Below, piece by piece: positions 33,301 through 40,845 of a DNA stretch of 64,000 nt. Below the pieces are notes generated by a model, which was not told the origin of the DNA, did no database searches, and was given only the letters and a program-made list of their open reading frames with translations. Source of the DNA: Bedellia somnulentella. Taxonomy: Eukaryota > Arthropoda > Insecta > Lepidoptera > Bedelliidae. Location of the stretch: the NCBI GenBank assembly GCA_963576735.1, contig OY755198.1, positions 372,001 through 436,000 of the forward strand. Reading direction: 5' to 3'. How positions within the stretch are numbered: the stretch's first letter is position 1; the number at the start of each line of letters is the position of its first letter. The translations under genes were made by a program, and so were the position numbers.

Positions 33301-35476
33301 AACAACCATGATATATTAAGATAAGAAACAACATAAACAACATATATTGGTGTTTACTCGATTGAAGATTTGAACCGACACGCTCTCTGCGTAGGAGGCG
33401 GTGCTTTTATACACTGACGCCCGATTTCTGAATTGAGTATTCCAGCTGATAACAACTTAAGTATCGTTCGGTCGCATTGAAATCTTAACAACTGAATGAC
33501 ACAAAACGATACTTAAGTCGTTCTCAGCTTGAATACTCAATTCAGAAATCGGGCGTGAGCTACCAAGTTTTAATTTAATTCGATGTCTTATTTTTTATGC
33601 TATCCTATGTCTGGGTAGGGTTTATTGATTCTAATTTAATTTAGACATGATATTCTATATTTTGTAGGGTATTTTTTTGTTTGATGGTTTGGGCACATAG
33701 AGAGGATGGATGACAGTAAAGTGGTGAAAGAGATCTATAGAGCCAATGTGGAAGGTAATGCTAGTAGGGGACGACCTCGGGGAACACATTTGGATCAAAT
33801 AGAAAATGTGCTCAAAAAGGCAGGTGTCCGAAGTAGAAGAATAAAAGAGCATGTATGAAAAGATTGATGGATGTGAAAGCTAGAGAGGTTTGCCAGGATC
33901 GTACAAAGTGGCGATCGATAGTCTCTGCCTACCCCAATGGGAACTAACGGCGTGAGAATATGTATGTATGTATTTTTTTGTGTAGGGTGACTTTACTTTC
34001 TAATTTTATTTAGATAAATAAATGTATTTTTTTCGTCAGTTCCAATCCCTCCTAGAGGACCACAAAACGGTGCACAGCGACACGGCGACGTTCCCGTGTA
34101 ATGTCTGCGGCAAGTTGTTCAAGAAACAGTCGTCGTTGAAGACTCACGCGTACATGCATCGCGGACAGAGCTACGAGTGTGCCGTTTGTGGGAAGGCGTT
34201 TAATAATCCCTCGAATAGGGATCGCCATGTTAAATATGTGAGTTTTTGAGTTTATAGGAGTTTATGCGTAGTTAAATGAAGTTTTTTGTGATTTTAACAG
34301 CTGTTTTCGTAACCGTGATAGCCCAGTGGGTAGAACACTCGGTTATCGTGCAAACGACTAGTGTTCAAATCCTGGGTCGGGCCTACACCAATTTGTCTTT
34401 TCTAAAGACATATGTGTGGTTAATTTATCATGGTTGTTAACGGTGAGGGAAAACATCGTGAGGAAACCCACATGGCTGAGTTGTACTTAGTCATGTGACA
34501 GTGTATTCGTACAAAACGGCGATAGGCCTGCCCCTATCACGTGAGTACACTGTCTAAGCAAAACGTGGGTACCTTCTCTGGAAACTAGATGGCGCTTGCC
34601 ATGTGAGTTCAGGAGTATTGGTACCTCTGCTAACCCCTTCGGGGATAAACGGCGTGAACATTTATGTTATGTTATGATAAGTGAGAAATAGTGTGATTCG
34701 TGAAAGATGATATTGAAAAAAGAGAGAACAAAGATTTTTTAGATTATTTATTTATGCACATAAAAAAGGTGGTGGAAAGGTGGAACTGATGAAAAGTCAA
34801 TTTGGATGGTAATGTTAATTTATGACGAGCACAAAGGACATATTAAAAAATGTGCTCAAAAAGGCAGGCGTCGAAAGTGTGAGGAATAAAACAGCGTGTA
34901 AGATGAGATTGATGAATGTATATTTAATTACATAACATAACATAAACGTTCACGCCGTTTATCCCCGAAGGGGTTGGCAGAGGTACCAATACTCCTGAAC
35001 TCACATGGCAAGCGCCATCTAGTTTCCAGAGAAGGTACCCACGTTTTGCTTAGACAGTGTACTCACGTGATAGGGGGCAGGCCTATCGCCGTTTTGTACG
35101 AATACACTGTCACATGACTAAGTACAACTCAGCCATGTGGGTTTCCTCACGATGTTTTCCCTCACCGTTAGCAACCATGATAAATTAACCACACATATGA
35201 CTTTAGAAAAGACAAATTGGTGTAGGCCCGTCCCAGGATTGGAACTCACGCCCTTCTGTTTTCGGGCGGGTGTTCTACCCACTGGACTATCATGTCGCTC
35301 GACTATTTAATTACTTTAATTCGTTTCAGGTACACAAAGAAGTGCGCGACGTGAAATGTGATTTTTGTGAGAAATGTTTCAAGTCTGAAGCCGACAAAAA
35401 ACTGCACTCTAAATATGTGCATCTCAAACAGCCGTGGCCCAAACGAGTTCGGGGGGCGGGGAGGGGACACGAATAA
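21262..35476 (+). CDS. ZAD-C2H2 zinc-finger protein, 11 coding exons (536 aa)
   Basis: Exons: 21262-21393, 22261-22380, 22762-22918, 24722-24923, 27270-27389, 28532-28618, 29748-29957, 30785-30896, 32150-32275, 34040-34237, 35330-35476. All are GT-AG with matching phases; 1611 nt including TAA. Residues 1-84 form a ZAD (zinc-finger associated) domain: CMAC in exon 1 and CWQC in exon 2. A Pro/Asp-rich linker follows (about 138-168), then a basic segment and about 11 zinc fingers from C196 to the C-terminus. Two fingers are odd: CDCCNRSF lacks a clear second His, and the CNICDRRL finger has H-x6-H. ZAD-ZNFs are arthropod DNA-binding transcription regulators that dimerise through the ZAD. The target and ortholog were not recognised. 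Confidence 0.92.
21588..21790 (-). repeat. SINE-B (tRNA-derived)
   Basis: Reverse copy in ZAD-ZNF intron 1; box B (reverse) GGGATCGAACCCGCG, box A (reverse) CTCTGCCAACTGAGCTACCG. Confidence 0.8.
21927..22132 (-). repeat. SINE-A, partial and diverged
   Basis: Middle part only; the tRNA-like head is missing. Confidence 0.7.
22261..22380 (+). CDS. ZAD-ZNF exon 2
   Basis: Second half of the ZAD, including VDVLLCWQCHANI and a predicted helix (RQITNSYSVLADYARL). Acceptor cttctag, donor gtaagt. Confidence 0.88.
22762..22918 (+). CDS. ZAD-ZNF exon 3
   Basis: Linker after the ZAD (NKFLSDPEEVSRHAKVSLTT and following acidic residues). Acceptor atttcag, donor gtaata, ends phase 1. Confidence 0.85.
23036..23262. 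repeat. SINE-B fragment split by a SINE-A 3' piece
   Basis: SINE-B (reverse) to 23090, forward SINE-A 3' end at 23089-23213, then the SINE-B-type CCCCACATGAGGTTTTCATG tail. Confidence 0.65.
23263..23644. other. ZAD-ZNF intron 3, unassigned
   Basis: No gene or named repeat recognised. Confidence 0.3.
23645..24403 (-). mobile_element. Helitron-like element with tRNA-like insert
   Basis: The left end ACTAGCTTTTTGCCCGCGAC is the reverse of the usual GCTAGT-type 3' terminus. A reverse tRNA-like sequence with box B GGGATTCGAACCTGGG lies at 23936-24006, and a (CAGA)n run at 24341-24362. Confidence 0.5.
24404..24559. repeat. Perfect 78-bp tandem duplication
   Basis: AAAACATATTCCACCGG...TATAG occurs twice back to back (24404-24481 and 24482-24559) with no difference that I can see. 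Confidence 0.9.
24722..24923 (+). CDS. ZAD-ZNF exon 4 (acidic and basic linker, start of finger 1)
   Basis: Acceptor atgtttcag at 24720-24721 was chosen over the AG at 24704-24705, which would give a premature stop. Encodes NDDDDDRVDDESFDED, a Lys/Arg-rich stretch, then CYLC, the start of finger 1. Donor gtaagt; a solo LTR begins 25 bp downstream. Confidence 0.85.
24948..25111 (-). mobile_element. Solo LTR with TATG target duplication
   Basis: Reverse copy, TGTGGAAACAG...ACTCCCACA, flanked by TATG on both sides (24944-24947, 25112-25115). Inserted 25 bp after the exon 4 donor of ZAD-ZNF. Confidence 0.82.
25136..25270 (+). repeat. R1 repeat, decayed
   Basis: Head and GGTATTGGGGCTCTTAAAG block recognisable only. 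Confidence 0.55.
25443..25518 (+). pseudogene. Orphan THAP first-exon fragment
   Basis: ATG followed by MPSCVMRFCTNYSRKTTKMM and a gtaagt donor after 76 nt. CxxxxC plus N-Y-S is the usual start of a THAP domain. No following THAP exon was seen nearby, and it lies inside ZAD-ZNF intron 4 on the same strand. Probably a dead insertion or transposon-borne exon. Confidence 0.5.
25832..26195 (+). repeat. SINE-A, nearly full length
   Basis: ATAGCCCAGTGGGTAGAACA head, box B GTTCAAATTCTGG, tail GTTTATGTTATG. Confidence 0.83.
26446..26690 (+). mobile_element. LINE 3' fragment with intact short frame and tail
   Basis: Encodes VSRGRPRRTHLDQIENVLKK and AREVCQDRTKWRSIVSAYPN, then GGGAACTAACGGCGTGAGAA and (TATG)n. 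It is the best exemplar of the LINE 3' end in the window. Confidence 0.8.
26944..27189 (+). repeat. R1 repeat
   Basis: Complete copy about 80 bp before ZAD-ZNF exon 5. Confidence 0.85.
27270..27389 (+). CDS. ZAD-ZNF exon 5
   Basis: Finishes finger 1 (EELKEHRKNC, a C2HC type) and encodes CDCCNRSFVCKKNLLMHL, whose second His is not evident. Acceptor tcattgcag, donor gtaggt. Confidence 0.87.
27519..27775 (+). repeat. R1 repeat
   Basis: Complete, somewhat diverged; tail (TATG)n. Confidence 0.82.
28016..28140 (-). mobile_element. CR1-like LINE tail, uninterrupted
   Basis: CTCTTTATTGCACATCAAAA ... CATCCAGACAACC; serves as the empty-site relative of 4446-4850. Confidence 0.55.
28532..28618 (+). 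CDS. ZAD-ZNF exon 6
   Basis: Encodes finger CNICNRTFSNKKTLMRH, completed by HSEVH across the next junction. Acceptor ttttttcag, donor gtaagt. Confidence 0.88.
28672..28922 (-). repeat. R1 repeat
   Basis: Reverse copy starting about 54 bp after the ZAD-ZNF exon 6 donor. Confidence 0.8.
29033..29500. repeat. Inverted duplication of one LINE fragment
   Basis: Plus-strand arm 29033-29204 and minus-strand arm 29327-29500 match closely, including the same internal deletions, around a ~120 bp spacer. Confidence 0.8.
29501..29640 (-). mobile_element. LINE fragment continuing the minus-strand arm
   Basis: Encodes MRSLRKKFNFRLCDRVRK upstream of the duplicated part. Confidence 0.7.
29748..29957 (+). 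CDS. ZAD-ZNF exon 7
   Basis: Two fingers: CHLCNQKF...HMRCH (canonical) and CNICDRRL...HIKYNKGH (long His spacing). Acceptor gctccag, donor gtgagt. An inverted LINE-fragment duplication lies in the intron just upstream. Confidence 0.9.
30163..30390 (-). mobile_element. LINE 3' fragment
   Basis: Starts with TATATACTCACGCCATCAG tail side; broken off at TAACATTATTATTCACG. Confidence 0.75.
30420..30662 (+). repeat. R1 repeat
   Basis: Complete copy about 120 bp upstream of ZAD-ZNF exon 8. Confidence 0.85.
30785..30896 (+). CDS. ZAD-ZNF exon 8
   Basis: Finger CEQCNMSF...HVDWDH and the start of CHICQK. Acceptor tattccag, donor gtaggt. Confidence 0.9.
30952..31190 (-). repeat. R1 repeat
   Basis: Reverse copy about 55 bp after the exon 8 donor. 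With the previous copy it brackets exon 8 in inverted orientation. Confidence 0.83.
31385..31538 (+). mobile_element. LINE 3' fragment, degraded
   Basis: Keeps AAATAGAGAATTCTAAAAGG ... AACGGAAACTAATGGCGTG. Confidence 0.6.
31584..31754 (-). mobile_element. Solo LTR with GTAG target duplication
   Basis: TGTGGAAACAGCA...TACTCCCACA flanked by GTAG at 31580-31583 and 31755-31758. Same LTR family as 24948 and 41169. Confidence 0.85.
31783..31985 (-). mobile_element. Helitron-like fragment
   Basis: Starts CTAGCTGACCCGACAGAC, the reverse of the GTCTGTCGGGTCAGCTAG terminus; interior GTGAATATTTTATTGG shared with 60735-60890. Confidence 0.6.
32150..32275 (+). CDS. ZAD-ZNF exon 9
   Basis: Completes CHICQKAF...HVKYIH and starts CDICGKSYK. 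Acceptor gattgcag, donor gtattt. Confidence 0.9.
32622..32764. mobile_element. Palindromic MITE, copy 1
   Basis: Almost a perfect hairpin: ACGCCCGATTTCTGAATTGA at the left and its complement at the right, enclosing paired GTATCGTT blocks. Confidence 0.8.
32833..32897 (+). pseudogene. Decayed duplicate of part of ZAD-ZNF exon 10
   Basis: Matches 34086-34150 (GCGGC-AG-TGTTCAAGAAACA-TCGTCG), but the Cys and His codons of the finger are changed (NISGEMFKKHSSLNDS), so it cannot bind zinc. Confidence 0.65.
32916..33320 (-). repeat. Two consecutive SINE-A pieces
   Basis: Fragments 32916-33003 and 33062-33320, both reverse; the second keeps the (ACATA)n tail. Confidence 0.75.
33413..33557. mobile_element. 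Palindromic MITE, copy 2
   Basis: Same termini CGCCCGATTTCTGAATTGAG and complement. Confidence 0.8.
33684..33973 (+). mobile_element. LINE 3' fragment
   Basis: ATGGTTTGGGCACATAGAGA ... GGGAACTAACGGCGTGAGAA, (TATG)n tail, about 65 bp upstream of exon 10. Confidence 0.75.
34040..34237 (+). CDS. ZAD-ZNF exon 10
   Basis: Completes CDICGKSY...HKTVH, then two fingers: CNVCGKLF...HAYMH and CAVCGKAF...HVKYVH (last His in exon 11). A decayed partial copy of this exon lies at 32833-32897. Confidence 0.92.
34315..34677 (+). repeat. SINE-A, full length exemplar
   Basis: Head ACCGTGATAGCCCAGTGGGT (box A like), box B GTTCAAATCCTGG, body, then GGGGATAAACGGCGTGAACA and TTATGTTATGTTATG. Confidence 0.87.
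34795..34925 (+). mobile_element. LINE fragment, degraded
   Basis: AAATGTGCTCAAAAAGGCAG block and AGATTGATGAATGTA only. Confidence 0.55.
34931..35294 (-). repeat. SINE-A, full length, inverted to the preceding copy
   Basis: Reverse copy ending about 35 bp from the last ZAD-ZNF acceptor. With 34315-34677 it forms a ~360 bp inverted repeat inside intron 10. Confidence 0.85.
35330..35476 (+). CDS. ZAD-ZNF exon 11 (terminal)
   Basis: Finger CDFCEKCF...HSKYVH, then a basic Gly/Arg tail RVRGAGRGHE and TAA at 35474-35476. Acceptor gtttcag; a SINE-A copy ends about 35 bp before it. The 3' UTR holds a duplicated copy of this exon's end. Confidence 0.92.
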   Translation, partial: VHKEVRDVKCDFCEKCFKSEADKKLHSKYVHLKQPWPKRVRGAGRGHE

Positions 35477-35985
35477 TTCGGGTTTTTTGGAACTATAGTA
35501 GTCGCATTGAGGGTAAAAATAAAAAAAATACTTTTACTAACAGCTATAAAATAAAAAAAACTTGAATTAGAATCCCTCAATACCCTAAGTTGCCTCTCAT
35601 GTCAGCCATGGAAAAAATAGGTTTTTGCAATTCTAAGCCGATAAGCAACAGCGACACAAATATTAAAAAAAAATTTTTTTTTGTTTGCTTTTAAAAAATA
35701 TGTATGTTTTTTGTATTATGTTTTCCAGGTATTTTTGAGTTATAAATGATTTCTGAATGAGTGGCCCAAACGGGTTAGGGGGACGGGGAGGGGGGTAAAC
35801 GAATAATTATTAATATAAACGAATATTACATATACTCAGTGGTAAGAGTATAAAAAAATACAGAATTACAAAGTCTTCCTAGACATGTTGAACAAAAAAC
35901 ACTAACAAGCCTCAATACCCTTAGTGACCTCTTACGGCAGCCATGGAAAGAAGTGGATTAATGCTACACTAAACTGTAACTGTAT
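35434..35985 (+). repeat. Duplicated 3' segment of ZAD-ZNF
   Basis: GTGGCCCAAACGAGTTCGG... GGGGAGGGG...CGAATAATT (35434-35480) recurs diverged at 35761-35810, followed in both cases by the same decayed R1-like tail with CAATACCCTAAGT / CAATACCCTTAGT. Confidence 0.65.
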
Positions 35986-36004
35986 TGTTGTATTTTAAGA
36001 GACA

Positions 36005-36010
36005 AATAAA
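36005..36010 (+). terminator. Probable polyadenylation signal of ZAD-ZNF
   Basis: AATAAA about 530 bp after the stop codon. A nearer AATAAA sits at about 35518; which is used cannot be told from sequence. Confidence 0.45.
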
Positions 36011-36139
36011 AACATTTATTATTTATTATTATTATAAACTGTCACTTCGCAGCGACAGAATCATTTTTTATGTTGTATAAAATAGTTTTTTGGATCGTGT
36101 CAAAAAGTTTTTTTTAATATTTTTGCCAATATTTTTTTA

Positions 36140-36450
36140 ATCTTTTTGTTCATGAAAACCTCATGTGAAGATTATTACTAATAAATAAAGGAAAGAAAAA
36201 TTTCGACACAGGCGGGAATCGAACCCGCGAAGATAGACAAGTGGCCTTCCGAATTAGTAAAAATTCGGAGGTAGGAAACGCAAACACTACTTAAACGTGT
36301 AAAAGAAATAAAGGATAGAAGAATTTCGCGCTGGCAGCCATTGACATGGTAGCTCAATTGGCAAGAGCGACGGGGCGTATACCCGAGGTCGCGGGTTCGA
36401 TTTCCGCCTGTGTCGAAATTTTTCTTTCCTTTATTTATTCTTTATTTATT
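36140..36450. repeat. SINE-B pair, partly palindromic
   Basis: Reverse piece to about 36225, then a forward copy with tRNA-like body at 36343-36415. Confidence 0.75.
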
Positions 36451-36619
36451 TTTTCCAAATACATATATATGAAGTATTAATGATTAAAAATGTAAAAATG
36501 GTTTGCACAGTGGCATGTAAACGCTTTCACTTCAAGATATGATAATAGTTATATTTTTATGTTATGTTTATTAAAGTTCCAATAATCTTGCCGTTATTAA
36601 TGTATGTTTTATTTTAATT

Positions 36620-36810
36620 AAAACAACTATTGATTTTCGGAAAACAACTATTTTAATCGCGCGTTATTACATTGTTTTTACAGCCCGACGTTTTAGAGTC
36701 TTCCCGTGACCATGATTACTGAAAAGTTTTCGAAACGTCGGGCTTTAAAAACAATGTAATAACACGCGATTAAAATATCCGAAAATCAATAGTTGTTTTA
36801 ATTATAATGT
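36620..36810. mobile_element. Palindromic MITE (second family), copy 1
   Basis: Arms TAATTAAAACAACTATTGAT ... CGCGTTATTAC and their complement enclose CCCGACGTTT/AAACGTCGGG. Partial copies at 60589-60690 and 61288-61420. Confidence 0.75.
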
Positions 36811-37125
36811 GCAATCGTGAAAATCTTAGAAAATACTATGTTTTATTTACTATAGAAATAAATATATTTTGATGGATGAAGTAGTATTCAAATATGTTAA
36901 TTCACTTTATGATTTTTCCTGCCTAAATAAATGTTTAAAAGAATTATTCAGTAGGTATTTAAGCTCGAAAACTGCCCAATTATTTAATGTATAATTTTAT
37001 AAGATTCAGATTTCTACGTTATTTTATTTACAGCATTGTTAGTATAAGATGTATTTAAGTGCAATGTATTAATAAGATAATTATATTATTGATCGATTGA
37101 ATCTGTTTTTATTTCCCTTCTTGGT
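36811..37125. other. Unassigned AT-rich intergenic sequence
   Basis: No gene or known repeat apart from the end of the preceding MITE. Confidence 0.35.
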
Positions 37126-37127
37126 TT

Positions 37128-37290
37128 TGGCGATAGGCCTGCCCCCCATCACGTGAGTACACTGTCTAAGCAAAACGTGGGTACCTACTCTGGACACTAG
37201 GTGGCGCTGTCACATGATGTTCAGAAGTATTGGTACCTCTGCCAAACCCCTTCGAGGATAAACGGCGTGAACGTTTATGTTTATGTTCTT
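37128..37290 (+). repeat. SINE-A 3' half
   Basis: GGCGATAGGCCTGCCCCCCA ... GGATAAACGGCGTGAACGTT. Confidence 0.75.
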
Positions 37291-37430
37291 GATCTTGAAT
37301 CTCTCGTGAAGAAGGTGATACCTAATAATCTAATTATAATTTTTAGTTTTTAGTATTTACAGCCCTCTTGTAAAATTGCGTGTGCCCAACAGGGTCCATA
37401 TTTATTACTGTACCGTGATTGCAACAACTA

Positions 37431-37640
37431 TTTGGGTAGTCAGAGCTAAGGAATTATATTTTAGTCAGACACTTTTGGAAAGTTTAGTGGGAAAAAGATG
37501 GTAAAATAAAGGTTGTTGGTGATGGGTCTCCAACTGCATCGCCCAAAAATCCCTTAAAAGCCTCAATACCGTTAGTCGCGTCTTACGCACACCCACCGGA
37601 AGAAATGGGGTAGTGTTATTCTAAGCCGACATTACACAGC
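37431..37640 (-). repeat. R1 repeat, tail lost
   Basis: Reverse copy from the GTAGTCAGAGC block to the head. Confidence 0.78.
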
Positions 37641-37769
37641 AACTACACTTATGGTATGCAATAAGAGTTTGAGGGGTTAGGCTACTACCGACTATTACCA
37701 TCATAGTAACTGGGACTGACGGCTTTACGTGCCCTTTCAAAGCACAGGATCTTAATTACTTTCTTATAC

Positions 37770-37862
37770 CCACGCCCATTATTCCCATTGGGGTAGGCAG
37801 AGACTATCGATCGCCACTTAGAACAATCTTGACCAACCTCTCTTGCTTCCCTTACAACAGGA
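37770..37862 (-). mobile_element. LINE 3' fragment
   Basis: CCCACGCCCATTATTCCCAT ... CTCTCTTGCTTCC. Confidence 0.65.
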
Positions 37863-37929
37863 TCTTCTTCGAACTTATTAGCATAAATACTTTGTCCAGT
37901 AAATTATGTAAAAGTATTCAAACTATGTC

Positions 37930-38275
37930 ATCCGGGAATAAATAAAGAAAAAAAATTTCGACACAGGCGCGAATCGAACCCGCGACCTCGGGTATACGCC
38001 CCCGTCGCTCTGCCAATTGAGCTACCGTGTCAATGGCTGCCAGTGCGAAATTCTTCTATCCTTTAATTCAAATCTTTTTTTTCATGAAAACCTCATGTGG
38101 GTATTATTACTAATAAATAAAGGAAAGAAAAATTTCGACACAGACGGGGATCGAACCCGCGACCTCGGGTAAGTTGGCAGAGCGTCCGGGGCGTATACCC
38201 GAGGTCGCGGGTTCAATCCCCGCCTGTGTCGAAATTTTTCTTTCCTTTATTTATTCTTCTATCCTTTGTTTCTTT
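37930..38275. repeat. SINE-B cluster with a near-perfect tRNA-body palindrome
   Basis: Reverse copy 37930-38085, then reverse (38110-38172) and forward (38173-38262) tRNA-like bodies joined through the anticodon arm. Confidence 0.75.
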
Positions 38276-38325
38276 TTACACTTTTAAGTAGTGTTTGCGT
38301 TCTCTACCTCCGAATTTTTTATTTT

Positions 38326-38570
38326 GCTGTGTAGTGTCGGCTTAGAATAGCACTACCCCATTTCTTCCCGTGGGTGTACGTAAGAGGCGACTAAGGATAT
38401 TGGGGCTTTTTAAAGGATTTTTGGGCGATGCGGTTGGAGACCCATCACCAAACACCTTTATTTTACCATCTTTTCCCCTCTTAACTTCCAAAAGTGGCTG
38501 AGGCATTTTCAATTCTTCAGCTCTGGCTACCCCTTTTAGGGATTTATAGCCGTGAGTATATATATGTATG
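38326..38570 (+). repeat. R1 repeat
   Basis: Complete copy, tail TATATATATGTATG. Confidence 0.85.
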
Positions 38571-39137
38571 ATGTGACCGTTCTCGCACACACATTAGCCG
38601 ACTCACTCGCACGCCTAACGCTAATATCGCTATCTCACGCATCGCGGTACCAAAGCATTTAGCTTGCACTAATACAAAATACTACTTGGTACACAGTTAG
38701 GTTTATTGACCAGCCCCCGTAGCATGAGGCGTGTGAGAGCGAGTTTGTTCTGGGAGAAGTGAGATGCTGACGTATTTTGTATATGAGCAATGTATGTATG
38801 TCGCAGTCGAATTCGGTATGCAAAGTTTTTTTTTTGTAATGATATTTTTTTTTTTTCGATAGATAATAATATTATAAGAAACTAATTTGAATATTTTTCA
38901 TTTAAACCAATTCATTAATTAGTTATGATTTTTCAAAGTTTTTCCAACTTTTACAATGAGTGACGTCATCAATTACAAGAATTAGGTAGTAAAAACTATA
39001 GTCTGTGATCAATACTAGTGTCTTTATATTGACTGATAGTTTGACGGATCGTTGTGTTTTTGTTGATAGACCAATTCGTGAATTTCGAGATTGTCGTTTG
39101 TGTTATAAATAAAAACTAAGTTGCGCTCTTTTGAAAA

Positions 39138-40450
39138 ATGGATCGCACATGTAAACGCATAGAGAAATGTTTTGTTCCCAATGGTAAGAATACAACAAAG
39201 AATAGCCGTCATAAATTATTTTTATACGTAAGAGAACAGATGAAGAGAAGATGGTGCAGTGTAGCAAATTTAGTGTACACTCCTGGGAGGCGTTTGCTTT
39301 GCTGTGAAGACCACGTTAATGTAAGTTAAAAAAAATACAGCGTGGTTCATAGCCTATACCATTTTTTTAAACTTTGTGTATCTAATTACATGTTGTTTTT
39401 ACAGTAAGAAGAATCTTTGGAAAACTATCAAAGGTATAAAATGATGGGATGCAGACCTATTCTAAAATTGACCGCAAAGTTGTTAATAAACAATGCTGTT
39501 CCATCGACGTCACAGGAAAATCAGCACAGAAGATTAAATTTACAAGAGTGTCAACTACCAGACAATCGGTCAATACTTACAGATTTTCCCACATTGAAAG
39601 GTCTTTTGGAGCAGTCAACCATATCACCAACTCAAAAATTGTGTATCTCAACACCAACAGTCTTTGATGTTGCTACTCAAACACTTTTTGATTTGGGAAA
39701 GTCTGATCAAGAGACTTCAACAAAAGATTTAAGGAAGCGACGTAATCTTTTACAGTCGCTTTTGGTGTCACCAGTCGTATCACCCAAATCAACATCACCA
39801 AAGTCATCATCACCAGGGTTTAAAAGTGTATCAAGTCCATCACTGTATGGTTTCACAACTGATACAGAAGTCACTGAAAGTCAAATTACCTGTTCAAAAA
39901 CTTTAAGTGCTAGGCAACAAATGTTGGAATTTATTGCTAATGACCCAAAGTCCTACATAGGAGTGCCAAAAACTCTGTATGCTTTAGTTGAGCATATAGC
40001 TAATGAAAGCAAAATTAAAGTATCAAAAAATAATAAAAGTATCAAAATTAAGTTATCTAAAACAGCGCCGCGCCGTTTTGTTATACGGCGGTTCAAGCAT
40101 CAGCCGGATTTAATGCGGCTAGCTAAAGTGCTCGCTCTGCTGAGCTTCGCTCGTTGGTTTTATACATAACCTAACCTAACCTAGCTTTTCTTCACCTGCA
40201 GGGGGCTTTCGCCCCCCGACCCACCCAAGCAGAACTTATTTTTTTTTATGAATCATTATGATTTTAAATGGTATGTGAAATATTTTCGGACCTCCGATGA
40301 TGGGAGTTAAAAATTTATGTAAGAAAAAGCGCACCCGAGTATAAGTACGATGCGGCTAAACGTGGGCCGTCTTATTGAAGAACGTATCGCAATAACAATC
40401 CGGCTAATGCTTGAACCGCCGCATTACAAAACGGCGCTGTTTTAGATAAC
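39138..40450 (+). pseudogene. THAP-domain gene, probably inactivated
   Basis: Exon 1 (39138-39320, donor gtaagt) starts MDRTCKRIEKCFVPNGKNTT and continues through RRWCSVANL to CCEDH: a THAP (C2CH) DNA-binding domain in which the second Cys of the usual CFVPxC motif is Gly. Exon 2, after acceptor tttacag (AG at 39403-39404), should continue EESLENYQRYKMMG, a typical THAP continuation, but its first codon in phase is TAA (39405-39407). The remaining frame is open for about 210 residues (Ser/Thr/Pro-rich, then LEFIANDPKSYIGVPKTLY) and runs into a MITE at 40052, which supplies the last residues and stop. A weak alternative donor/acceptor pair (39328/39408) could bypass the TAA. Confidence 0.75.
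40052..40450. mobile_element. MITE with ~60 bp terminal inverted repeats inside the THAP frame
   Basis: The left end GTTATCTAAAACAGCGCC reappears inverted at the right end (about 40388-40449). The arms share the GCGGTTCAAGC and AGCCGGATT blocks. Inside is a CCTAACCTAACCTA run and a GC-rich stretch. It replaces the original C-terminus of the THAP frame. Confidence 0.75.
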
Positions 40451-40494
40451 GGCTAGCCGTATTGTAAAATGGTATAAATTATACAATCCGACTA

Positions 40495-40680
40495 CGACAT
40501 GTACAGTCACCATCAGATATATCGGAGCGGCCGAGGTACTCAAATATATCTGAGCAGCAATAAATTTCAATAAATTCTTTACGGTAAATAAGGTCAAAAA
40601 GCTCTGAACATCCAATTCGCCACAAATATATGGGCAGTGGTTTTTCAATTAAATCTGAACACCCAATGTAATGTAATGTA
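40495..40680 (-). mobile_element. Repeat with degenerate subterminal motifs, copy 1
   Basis: ACAGTCACCATCAGATATAT, then four spaced (T)CAGATATAT-like units. Inverted relative at 48185-48360. Confidence 0.6.
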
Positions 40681-40845
40681 AATGTAATCGTATCAAAATG
40701 AGTAGGTATACAAAATAGAAATCTGCGTAAAGCAACTTTACAGTCTTGTAACAAGAAACACATTTGAATAAAATATTTGCCAATTTACAAAAAAGATAAC
40801 ATAACTGTCATTGCATATAATTCACTGCATGTATTTTATCAAATA

